Assembly (NCBI GenBank): GCA_030141605.1
Contig: JAQGDQ010002395.1
Span: 53,056-117,055, forward strand
Origin: Tubiluchus corallicola
Lineage: Eukaryota; Priapulida; Priapulimorpha; Priapulimorphida; Tubiluchidae
Direction of reading: 5' to 3'
DNA: 64,000 bases
The translations under genes and the position numbers were made by a program. The first letter of the stretch is position 1, and each line of letters begins with the position of its first letter. Shown piece by piece: positions 8,691 to 17,700 of this stretch. The notes below the pieces were generated by a model. The model saw nothing but the letters and a program-made list of their open reading frames with translations. It did no database searches and was not told the origin of the DNA.

Positions 8691-9167
8691 TTATCGACTT
8701 TTTATTTGTTTAATAACTAATTGATTTTTTAGCACTTTAATTACTTTTACCCTCTCTCCTGCATCAATCAGGTTTCCGGAGGTTTTACCTTCATACACAT
8801 TGTTGTCTACCAATATCTTCCCTATAGGTGCCAGCCTTGTTAATGCAACACCTCTGTCTCCCTGCTTTACAGCCTGCTTGTCTATTTGAGCTGCTTTGCC
8901 TGTAATAGCAGAGCTTAGTCTCATTTTTTTTCCCAACCTGCCTTTAAAGAAGCGGTAGAAAATGATCGGGGTTACTATTGTGACAAGAAGCAATGCAAGA
9001 ACACCTCCCCATATGCCATAGTTGACAAAAGCCAAGTATGTACTATACACAAATAATCCCCCCCCTGCAATTCCGAAAACAGTCACACCGGGAATAACCG
9101 CAAGCTCTATAATGAGTAGCACAGCTCCCAGAAGAATAAGTCCCAATATTATAACAATAGAGTTCAT
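8691..9167 (-). CDS. NfeD-family membrane protein
   Basis: 158 residues with two to three hydrophobic segments (IVIILGLILLGAVLLIIELAV, about 4-25; GIAGGGLFVYSTYLAFVNYGI; GVLALLLVTIVTPIIFYRFF). A C-terminal OB-fold-like NfeD domain (GDRGVALTRLAPIGKILVDNNVYEG) follows. This is the short form without the ClpP-like protease domain. It lies between clpS and floA in one transcription direction. NfeD proteins are partners of SPFH/flotillin proteins, which agrees with the 3-base spacing to floA. Confidence 0.93.
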   Translation of the reverse strand: MNSIVIILGLILLGAVLLIIELAVIPGVTVFGIAGGGLFVYSTYLAFVNYGIWGGVLALLLVTIVTPIIFYRFFKGRLGKKMRLSSAITGKAAQIDKQAVKQGDRGVALTRLAPIGKILVDNNVYEGKTSGNLIDAGERVKVIKVLKNQLVIKQIKSR

Positions 9168-9193
9168 ACAAGAAGATTAGAGTTAAAATCACA

Positions 9194-9469
9194 TCATCTA
9201 ATTTCAACGTTGAGGCCGTATGCACCAAGTGCGTTCTCCATAGGGGCCAAATTCTCTTTTAACCCCTCTTTGATTATGCACTCACCCTTGTAGTGTGCAA
9301 TATATGTGCATTGCGACGCCTGAGTTGTATCGTGGTTACATACCTTTGATAATGTATTAGCTACATGGTCAAAAGTGTTATAGTTATCATTGTAGAGTAC
9401 AAGATACCTGTTTCTGGGTTCAATACTTCTGTTTACTTCTTTATCACTCTTTTTTTCCTTAATAGTCAT
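9194..9469 (-). CDS. clpS: ATP-dependent Clp protease adaptor ClpS
   Basis: 91 residues. ClpS brings N-degron substrates to the ClpA-type unfoldase. The core reads RYLVLYNDNYNTFDHVANTL, corresponding to the conserved beta strand and the N-D-x-x-T-F-x-F/H-V substrate pocket, followed by a helix ending in TYIAHYKGECIIKEG (the ClpA-binding face). The N-terminal tail (about 20 residues) is lysine- and glutamate-rich, as usual. No clpA lies beside it; instead it heads the nfeD-floA cluster with a 26-base gap. Confidence 0.92.
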   Translation of the reverse strand: MTIKEKKSDKEVNRSIEPRNRYLVLYNDNYNTFDHVANTLSKVCNHDTTQASQCTYIAHYKGECIIKEGLKENLAPMENALGAYGLNVEIR

Positions 9470-9879
9470 AAATATTAATATTTAATGTTGCTTTATTACT
9501 GACTATTGCCCTATTGTCGAGGCGTTGCTGCAAGGTAGTAATAAAAAATTGTTACCCCAAATTAATTTTGTCGGTTTGTTTTAAATCAGACATTTAATTG
9601 GCGGTGATTTACTTTCAGCAGGGGTATGTGAGGCTTTGTTTAACAGAACTGAGGCTCCTGTGAGCACACTTTTTTATTAATACTATTTTTTCTTCAGATC
9701 TTTTTATTTATATCGGAATTACGGTTGGTTCTCTCTTCATCGTTATAATCAATTTTTTTGTTTTGCAAGAGCCCCGGCTTGATTTTGCCCATCGTGGGTG
9801 TAATTTTATATTTTTGTTTATTCGAGGCTGTAAAAAGTAGTTTTTTAAACTCGGTATTAATCCCGGAGGGCAGAGTCAA
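9470..9879. other. Intergenic region between clpS and the barrel gene
   Basis: About 410 bases. It contains the divergent promoter region, a possible weak member of the dispersed relic family at 9670-9759, and the plus-strand promoter at 9784-9816. No gene is supported. Confidence 0.6.
9784..9816 (+). promoter_or_regulatory. Bacteroidota promoter for the barrel gene
   Basis: TTTG at 9784-9787, a 21-base spacer and TATTTTTG at 9809-9816 (consensus TTTG-N17-23-TAnnTTTG). The start codon at 9880 is about 60 bases downstream. Confidence 0.5.
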
Positions 9880-11025
9880 ATGAGGTTGTGTTATAAGCGT
9901 GTATTGATTGTTGTGCAGTTTGTATTTACTGGATATGTATATGGGCAGAATGTCTCTTTTAACGGGCAGGTTGACGGATGGATAACATTGAAGCTGCACG
10001 ATAGTTTTGGAGCGATGTCAGGTGCCAGGTATATACCTACTTTGGATTTTGAGTATTCCGTTTCAAAAAGTAGCCTGATTGACGTAGAGGCTTCGGCGAA
10101 TATTTTTGGAGCTACGGAGTATTTTGACTGTGACTTTAGCAGTAGTGGTGATATCAGGCCGTATCGGCTATGGTGCCGTTATAGTGGCGATAGACTGGAG
10201 GTGAGGGGAGGGCTTCAGAAGATAAATTTTGGACCTGGCATGATGCTACGCCCTCTTATGTGGTTTGATCAGATTGACCCGCGTGACCCTTTGCAGATTA
10301 CTGATGGGGTGTATGGAGTGCTGGCGCGTTACTATTTTATGAATAGCGCCAATGTATGGTTGTGGGGATTATACGGCAATGGTTCTGTCAAGGGGTGGGA
10401 AGTGGTGCCTTCAAAACGCAATCGTCCTGAGGCAGGTGGTAGGATACAGGTTCCTGCCCTGTCTGGAGAGGTAGCTGTTTCGTATCACAATCGTGAGGTT
10501 GATTTTGAGAAGGTGGTGGGGGTGATTGGGCGTGGAGAGGGAAGAGTTGTTGAAAATAGGGTTGGATTGGACGGAAGGTGGGATATTGAGGGAGGGCCGG
10601 GTTTGTGGTTTGAGAGTGTTATCACAAATCAGAGTATGCCCTCCGGTTATTATCCCTGGCAGAGGCAGCTGTGTATTGGAGCTGATTACACCTTTAAGGT
10701 CGGGAATGGCCTCAATGTGGTACATGAGTTGTTGTGGGCAGATGTGTCAGGGCGGGCTTTTGGTGGTGGAGAGGGAGGATTGTTTTCCGCCCTTTTGTCA
10801 AGTTACCCGCTGGGATTGTCAGATAATATTGTGGCGATAATATACTATGACTACTCGAATAGCGGCTGGTACCGGTTTATAAATTGGCAAAAGCAGTATG
10901 ATAGCATTGGTTTGCATCTTGTACTTTACTGGAACCCCGAAAAACTCAATGTTTACGGAGCTGCCGGAAACACTGCCGCCTTTCAGGGAAGTGGGGTGCA
11001 GTTTATGCTTGTGTTTAATCACTAA
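9880..11025 (+). CDS. Outer-membrane beta-barrel protein, unknown function
   Basis: 381 residues. The signal peptide runs from residues 1 to about 22 (RVLIVVQFVFTGYVYG, then QN). The rest consists of alternating short strands rich in Gly, Tyr and Trp, for example RPYRLWCRYSGDRLEVRGG, NVWLWGLYGNGSVKGW and IVAIIYYDYSNSGWYRFINW, ending in an aromatic-rich strand before VFNH. This is typical of a porin-like barrel. The ATG is preceded by GGAGG at 9865-9869, a strong Shine-Dalgarno sequence unusual for the phylum. I do not recognise the family; DUF-type or porin-like proteins are alternatives. An IS3 remnant follows. Confidence 0.75.
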   Translation: MRLCYKRVLIVVQFVFTGYVYGQNVSFNGQVDGWITLKLHDSFGAMSGARYIPTLDFEYSVSKSSLIDVEASANIFGATEYFDCDFSSSGDIRPYRLWCRYSGDRLEVRGGLQKINFGPGMMLRPLMWFDQIDPRDPLQITDGVYGVLARYYFMNSANVWLWGLYGNGSVKGWEVVPSKRNRPEAGGRIQVPALSGEVAVSYHNREVDFEKVVGVIGRGEGRVVENRVGLDGRWDIEGGPGLWFESVITNQSMPSGYYPWQRQLCIGADYTFKVGNGLNVVHELLWADVSGRAFGGGEGGLFSALLSSYPLGLSDNIVAIIYYDYSNSGWYRFINWQKQYDSIGLHLVLYWNPEKLNVYGAAGNTAAFQGSGVQFMLVFNH

Positions 11026-11128
11026 TTTTGAGCCTGATAGCAAATGAGGCTTGGTGTGTGGTGGCGTTTCTTTTCGTTAATATTATTTTTTCTTCAACCC
11101 ATTTATTTGTAAATCTTCAGCTTAATTC

Positions 11129-11936
11129 GGACAAATTGGTTTAAAAATTAAGAGAGACATTTCTTACATTATAACCGATAAAAACGAGTAAGATGAAGGC
11201 AAAAAAACAGACTACCGAACAAATGAGTTTAAAGATAAGACCACGCGTGTGCACCAGCAATGGCAAACCGATTTCACCTACTTTAAAATCATTGGATGGG
11301 GCTGGTATTATTTGGCTACCGTAATGGACGATTATTCAAGGTATATCGTCACCTGGGAGCTTTGCCAAAGCATTGAGTCGGCCGATGCCAAGCATGTTAT
11401 TCAAAAGGCTTTACATACGGCCAAAATACCTGCAGGCGATTGTCCCAGGTTACTCTCCGGTAATGGAGCGTGCTACATATCAAACGAGTTTCAGAGCTTT
11501 TTAAAAGATACCAAAATGGGACATGTACGTGGAGCCCCATACCACCCTCAAACACAAGGGAAAATTGAGCGTTACCACCGCACCATGAAAAATCAGGTAA
11601 AGTTGGATAACTACTACTTTCCTGATGAACTAATGACGGTTCTACAGGAGTTTGTATATAATTACAACAACCACCGGTATCATGAATCACTCAAGAATGT
11701 TACACCTGCCGACGTGTATTTTGGAAGGCAAAAACAGTTACTGGGCAATCGTGAAAACATTAAAATAAAAACGCTAAATGAAAGAAGAAAAAGGAATCAG
11801 AAAATCGCAGTGTATCACTTTTGATTTATTGAAAACTCTGCGAGTTTCCAACAAGTCAACAGGTGAATTATCATCACCATAAAAAAGAGAATTTGAATTA
11901 TAAAACTATCTCTTAACTTTAAGCATCAATTTGTCC
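11129..11936 (+). mobile_element. IS3-family element, internally deleted (about 808 bp)
   Basis: Inverted ends are readable: the left end begins GGACAAATTGGTTTAAAAAT and the right end read inward begins GGACAAATTGATGCTTAAAG, both continuing into a TTAAGAGA block. Between them only the C-terminal part of the orfB transposase remains. Full IS3 elements are about 1.2-1.5 kb, so several hundred bases are missing. No clear target duplication is seen. Confidence 0.8.
11192..11824 (+). pseudogene. IS3-family OrfB transposase, 5'-truncated with a catalytic change
   Basis: The frame is open from 11192 (after a TAA at 11189). It enters the conserved integrase core EFKDKTTRVHQQWQTDFTYF, then GWGWYYLATVMDDYSRYI, and the C-terminal GKIERYHRTMKNQ. 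The first catalytic Asp (QTDFTYF) and the Glu (GKIERYHR) are present. The second Asp, normally in an SDNG motif, is replaced by Gly (LLSGNGACY; a single A-to-G change in the codon). orfA and the N-terminal part of orfB are missing. A short ATG-started peptide at 11193 (MKAKKQTTEQ, other frame) may be what is left of an upstream start. The enzyme is almost certainly dead. Confidence 0.85.
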
Positions 11937-11960
11937 AATAAGTTTTGAAGTTAAACAGGT

Positions 11961-12360
11961 ACAAAAGAACCAAAAAATCGAGCCTTTAAGGGCATTCCTT
12001 GTTTTTCGCTGTTTTCTTGTTAAGAGCTTTTAGTAGTGGCGGTTGTGTTTCAAGGTTTTTCTTTACGTTCTTTTGTTTTGATACAAAAGAACCAAAAAAT
12101 CGAGCCTTTAAGGGCATTCCTTGTTTTTCGCTGTTTTCTTGTTAAGAGCTTTTAGTAGTGGCGGTTGTGTTTCAAGGTTTTTCTTTACGTTCTTTTGTTT
12201 TGATACAAAAGAACCAAAAAATCGAGCCTTTAAGGGCATTCCTTGTTTTTCGCTGTTTTCTTGTTAAGAGTTTTTAGTAGTGGCGGTTGTGTTTCAAGGG
12301 GAGCTTATGTTCTTTTGTTTTGATAGAAAAGAGGCAAAAAATCAAGCTTTTAAGGGCAGT
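11961..12360. repeat. 122-bp tandem repeat, about 3.3 units
   Basis: Units start at 11961, 12083, 12205 and 12325 (periods 122, 122 and 120). Each begins ACAAAAGAACCAAAAAATCG, passes through GAGCCTTTAAGGGCATTCC and a GTAGTGGCGGTTGTG segment, and ends with TTTACGTTCTTTTGTTTTGAT. At each junction GTTCTTTTGT and ACAAAAGAAC form 10-bp hairpin arms with a loop of about 6 bases. The last unit is diverged. Parts of the same unit occur at 50565-50596, 56033-56090 and 63888-64000. Confidence 0.9.
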
Positions 12361-12380
12361 TTTATTTTTTATTGAGTTTT

Positions 12381-14720
12381 TTACTGTTTTGCTTCCGGAA
12401 AAGCCTGATTTTTCCTGTTTCCAATAAAGAATTGAACTTTTTCTTCATTCCCTTGTTCATCTGTTACGAGAAGCTTGTGCCATCCTGCGTCAGTTTCTAT
12501 TGCTTTTGAGTGTTTCCCAATGGTGTTTCCCAGGTATATATCATCAAGGTACCAGAACACATTTTTCTGGGGGGATGTGTGGGCTATTTTTGATATTAGT
12601 TTTTGGCTTTCCCCTCCGAAATCTCTTGGTATCCATATATATGAAGAGTCTTTGGGGTATATAAAGGTCATCTGTTTTGAGATTTTTCTATTTTCGCAGC
12701 TTGGGTTATGTTCAGGTGTGCCATCTAAAACTCTGCCACGGGCTTTTAGCTGATGTAACACATCGGGCGGGTATGATAGTATCTTTTTTTCGTAGTACCC
12801 TTTTCCCCAGCAGTATGAGCACACCGAGTACTTTTCTTCTCTATCTACATATACTGCTTTGTGGAAAGGGCAGAGTCTAAGTGGCTGCATATAAATAGGT
12901 ACGTCGACCTGTTCTTTTTCCGGGCAGTTCTGTCCTGCAAGGAACCCGGTTTTTTTACAGATGTTGATTTGAGCAAAGTCATCGTAGTTTTTATTGAACC
13001 GGTATGATCCTTTATTGGGGAGGTTGTTGAGTATATCGAATAGCAGTGATCCGGCACTGACTGTTCCCGATAGCCTGGGATTTCCTTCTCCATCGAAGTT
13101 ACCTACCCAAACAGCTATTGTCCACTCCGGTAAGACACCTATTGCCCATGCATCTTTGTGTCCATAGCTTGTTCCTGTTTTCCATGCGATTGGTTTTTGA
13201 TGTTGATATTTTCTCCAGTTGTATTCCACTCCCGGCCTTTTTAGGTCTCTAAGCGCTTGCAATGTTATATAGCATGCTCCCGGGCTTATCAACTGCTGTG
13301 CATTTGTCCGCATCATTACCGAGTCTTGATCCCGGTATATGATTGGCGTAAAGACTCCTCTATTTGCCAATCCTCTGTAGAGCTTGGTCATGTCTAACAG
13401 GTTCACTTCTGCCCCTCCTATTATTAAAGGCAGGCCGTACTCTTCTGCTTCTCTAAATAGTGTTGTTACTCCCGCTTCTTTGAGAAAGGTATAAAACTGG
13501 TATACTCCATATGTGTTTAGGAGCCTGACAGATGGCACATTCAGAGACTTTATTAATGACTCCTGTGCCGTTACTATGCCGTTAAACTTTTTATCGGCAT
13601 TGCTTGGTGAGAATGCGTTAAAGTAGGTTGGCACATCTTTTATTAGTGTTTTTGGTACTATTATTCCCTCGTCAATAGAGAGTCCATATAAGAAGGGTTT
13701 TAAGATTGAACCTGACGAGCGGGGCGCTACTACTCCATTGACCTGGCCTAATGCATCGAAGTCAAAGAAATTCTGTGACCCCACATAGGCTTTTATTTTT
13801 CCGGTTTTTGTTTCTGTAACCAATACGGCAGCGTTTTTTATCCCTTCATTGCGGATTTTTTTTACATGTAGCCTGGTGAGCTCCTGCACACGGTTTTGCA
13901 GGCCTAGGTTTAAGGTTGTCCTGATTGTTTTTTGCCTCGGATACCTGTTTTTCACATATCGTGAAAAGTGTGGTGCGGCAAGGTCAAAGGGGTAGATTTT
14001 ATAAGGTATTGGTTCCAATACGGCAAGTTCAAATATTTTTTTGTCAATTACACCTTTCTTTAACAGTTTACTCAGAAGCCTATCTCTTTTTTCTTTTACC
14101 TGTTTATTGTTTCCGGAGGGGAATATTATTCCTGGTGCGTTTGGCAAAATAGCCAGTGTGGCGGCTTCTGCCCAGCTCAGTTCTTTCGGTTTTTTCTCAA
14201 AATATCTGTATGATGCTGCCTGGTAGCCCTTAATGTTTGCTCCGTACGGGGCGTGGTCCAGGTAGAGTTTTAGTATTTCATCTTTTGTGTAATGTACTTC
14301 TATTTTTACGGCCTGGCATATCTCCTTTATTTTGCTCCAGTAGTTTCTTTTATTCGCACTTCTCAAGCGTGCAACCTGCATAGTGATAGTGCTTGCTCCG
14401 CTAACCACTCTTTTTTGGGACAGGTTCTGTTTTATTGCCCTTAAGATTGAAGCGGGGTTAAATCCGGGGTGGTAGTAGAAGTGCTTATCTTCAAACAGAA
14501 GTACCGCTTCCTGTAGTTTGCGAGGTACGCTATCCTCCGCTCTGGGAGGCAGGCACCACTGTTCATTTTCATTCAGAAAGACCCTTAATATTTTCCCTTG
14601 CTCATCGGTAACAACTACGCTGTAATCGGTTTTAAAAAGCGGGGGAGGGAAGGGTTTTATTAAATAAAACACAACCAGTAAGACCAAGGCTACAAAAAGC
14701 CTGATACTCCATCTCTTCAC
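12381..14720 (-). CDS. pbpC: Penicillin-binding protein 1C
   Basis: Bifunctional peptidoglycan glycosyltransferase/transpeptidase, 779 residues. N-terminal membrane anchor at about residues 6-23. The GT51 domain has catalytic Glu77 in LFEDKHFYYHPG, SGASTITMQVARL at 107-119, and KDEILKLYLDHAPYG. The transpeptidase domain has Ser338-x-x-Lys341 (SSGSILKPF), Ser392-Leu-Asn394 and Lys514-Thr-Gly. A C-terminal BiPBP_C-type domain (about 690-770) contains FWYLDDIYLGNT. The gene lies 26 bases downstream of a large alpha-2-macroglobulin gene. That pairing is well known: the macroglobulin is thought to guard the periplasm while PBP1C repairs the wall. Confidence 0.96.
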   Translation of the reverse strand: MKRWSIRLFVALVLLVVFYLIKPFPPPLFKTDYSVVVTDEQGKILRVFLNENEQWCLPPRAEDSVPRKLQEAVLLFEDKHFYYHPGFNPASILRAIKQNLSQKRVVSGASTITMQVARLRSANKRNYWSKIKEICQAVKIEVHYTKDEILKLYLDHAPYGANIKGYQAASYRYFEKKPKELSWAEAATLAILPNAPGIIFPSGNNKQVKEKRDRLLSKLLKKGVIDKKIFELAVLEPIPYKIYPFDLAAPHFSRYVKNRYPRQKTIRTTLNLGLQNRVQELTRLHVKKIRNEGIKNAAVLVTETKTGKIKAYVGSQNFFDFDALGQVNGVVAPRSSGSILKPFLYGLSIDEGIIVPKTLIKDVPTYFNAFSPSNADKKFNGIVTAQESLIKSLNVPSVRLLNTYGVYQFYTFLKEAGVTTLFREAEEYGLPLIIGGAEVNLLDMTKLYRGLANRGVFTPIIYRDQDSVMMRTNAQQLISPGACYITLQALRDLKRPGVEYNWRKYQHQKPIAWKTGTSYGHKDAWAIGVLPEWTIAVWVGNFDGEGNPRLSGTVSAGSLLFDILNNLPNKGSYRFNKNYDDFAQINICKKTGFLAGQNCPEKEQVDVPIYMQPLRLCPFHKAVYVDREEKYSVCSYCWGKGYYEKKILSYPPDVLHQLKARGRVLDGTPEHNPSCENRKISKQMTFIYPKDSSYIWIPRDFGGESQKLISKIAHTSPQKNVFWYLDDIYLGNTIGKHSKAIETDAGWHKLLVTDEQGNEEKVQFFIGNRKNQAFPEAKQ

Positions 14721-14746
14721 CTAAATAAAAAATTATATTGTTCTTT

Positions 14747-17700
14747 CTATTTTATTACTTTAACTTTTTTACCTGCTTTGGTAGCTTTAAATGATTCGTT
14801 ATACATAGCTTCAACCAGTGTTGGCGCCAATTCGAACTCTCCAATTGTTACAGCATTTATTTTTACAATAAAGTCCAGTTTCTTCTTCTTCTCTATATTC
14901 TTATGTATGTCGAAGAACCACATAACTCTGTCGTCCCTGATATCAAGGTATTTTTCGTTATATAGGTTCATTCTTTCTGTCCATGCAGGCATTGACTCAC
15001 CAGACAGGCGAGTGTTTTCTATTTCCCAGCCTGACGGTAATATCTGAACTAGAGCCACTTCGTCAACACGCTTTAGCGTGCTTATGTTTTCAACCTGGAA
15101 GTGTCCCCAAAATGCTGTTCCCTGGTTAATCTGAGTAATATCGATTCCTTTCCCTTCCTCGTCATACCATTTTACATTTAATGAGAGGTTGCTATTTTCA
15201 TCTTTTATATCACTTTTAAAAGGAACTCCATCCCACGCAAGTGTGGTAAAGGCTTTTGCTACGTCCGATTTTTCATCGAGCGAAATCTGTATTGGTTTGC
15301 CAAAACCATTTTGTAATCTGTACGTGTAGGTTTTTTCCGTTTTAAAAGGCACTTCTGTGCCATCGGCAAATGTTATGTGCCCTTTTAGCTCTGCTTTTTC
15401 GCTTCCTTTTTGCAGTGCTGTTATGTATTTCCCAATCCCCAACAGGGTGTAGCCGATGGTTTGTGTGGAGTACCAATCGCTTGCTGATATGTATTTTGAT
15501 ATGTCTCGCGCCAACTCTTCTGCCTGCTCCATTTTATTTAGAGAAACGAGTGCGTCCAGAATCATGCCCTTGTCTCTTAGCCCCGATCCGTAGGTGCCTG
15601 AGAACTCCTGATAGTTGTCGGTTTCCATACCTGCATCTTTGACAATTTCACTGACTTTATCGGGCAGTCCTGCCAAATGGTATGATGCTGCCAACAGCCA
15701 TTTCTGAACATTGTTCATTTTGTGCAGTCTGTTCTCTCTCAATAGGTTCATTTCACTATTTGCCGGTTTTCCAGCCAGCGCAAGAGTGTAAGCTCTGTAT
15801 ACTCTTGAGGTTAAGTTTCCACTACCCTGACGGGCCATTTTGCTTGTGTATCCTAACCAGTTTCTATACAGGTCTTCTGTGACATGGTATCCCAGTTTTT
15901 TTGCTTCTACCATAAAGTGTCCTCCATAAAGTGTTCCCCATTCAGAGGGGGTATCTTCATAGGGCCAGTAACTAAATCCCCCGGAGAATATCTGAAATTT
16001 GCGTAACTGCTGAATTCCTGCATTGATGTTTTTGTCTATATCTTTTGTGTCGGCTTCCGAGTAATCTACAAACTGTTTGATGTATAGCTGCGGGAACACT
16101 GATGATGTTGTTTGCTCTATGCAGCCGTAAGGGTAGTGGATCAGATATTTTAGTCTGTGGTCGATACTTATTCCGGGATAATTTGAAATCGTTATGGTTG
16201 CTCTATTGGTGCCTTTTAATCCATCATCCGGCACGTATAGAGTGGCTGTTTTACCTGATTCAACACTGCTATTAAATGATTTATATATTCTTGGTGATGC
16301 CGGTCTGACATACAGGTCTACCAGGTATTCTGCCTTATGTTTTGCTGACCTTGCTCTTATTTTTACTTTAGTTTGCCCTACCTGCTCTTTGGCTTTTATG
16401 GTAAAGTAGCACTCTTTATCGTCAGCTTTTTTAAACTGCATCTTTCGGCTGTCTGCTCCTTCTATTTCCAGGAGCTCTTCTGTAGCTATATCTACCTCTA
16501 CATTACCTATTCCATCTTCCATTGCAAATACCGATACAGGAACGGTAAACTTTTCTCCTGGCCCTATCACGCGTGGCAGTGTGGGCATTACCATTAATTC
16601 CGACTTTACCGGTACTCTTTTTTCCGCTTTGGCATAGCTCTTTTTTCTTGCACCTATCACCATTATTCTTACTGATCCCACATAGTTTGGCATATCAAAC
16701 CTAACAACAGCTTTCCCACTTGCATCTGTGTCAACAGGGCCTTTAAATAGGCTTACAGGTTTAAACCTTCGCTGTCGTTTTTTGTTACCTAGCTGCGACT
16801 CTCTGTAGTCCATATCTCCTCCTATTGAGAAGGTTTTAAAGACATCTCCCTTATTTGCTGATATAATGTGGGAGAAGAGGTCAAATGTCCGGGTTTCCAA
16901 TCGTACTTTAGAAAAGAAGTGTGGCCACGGGTCAGGGGTTTTGAAGTTTGTGATGTCCAGCAGTCCTTCATCTACTACAGCAATGGTAAACTGGGTTGGC
17001 TCCCGGTCTTTTGTTTGTAATGTGATTTCAAATGGTTTTTCTGGGAGGAATTTAGTCGCTGTTTTTATTTCAATTTCGTGTTTGGAATCTCTGTTTTCAA
17101 CCAATATGGGTAGTATGCCAAACATTCTAATAGGCCTGTCATTTTCTGTTTGTTTGTGCGGCTGTATAAGCGATACCGTGATATATGCATTGGGTACCAT
17201 TTTTTCTGTAGCGGGTATTTTAACTTCAGTCAGGTCTTCTCCTTTTGGTGATACCCATGTGTTGTACAGTATTTCTCCTCCTTTTTCAACAGTTATCAGA
17301 GCTATTCCCTCTTTTGGGGCAGGGAATTGAACTTTGATATGCTCATTTGTGTAGTACTTGTTCTTTTGGGAGCTTAGTTCCAGTGTGCCAGCACTTTTAT
17401 CTTCCCCACCTGAGCTACCGTATTTATAGGCTGTTACAAAGATACCTGACGTGTGTCCCGTTCCTTCTTCATCGGTTACTTCAATTAAAAATGTGCCACG
17501 TTCTATTGGCAAGAATTTTATGATACTATGTGTTGTTTTGGAGTTGACACTCCCTTCTCCTATCAACACTGTGTTTTTATCTGATTTAAAGCGTAGTTTT
17601 TTATCGTATTGCCACCACCAATGCTCAGTGTTTCGGTATATTCGATATTTCAGTGATCTTCCTGCCACAGGTTTTCCTTCAGGCGTAACAATAATAGCCG

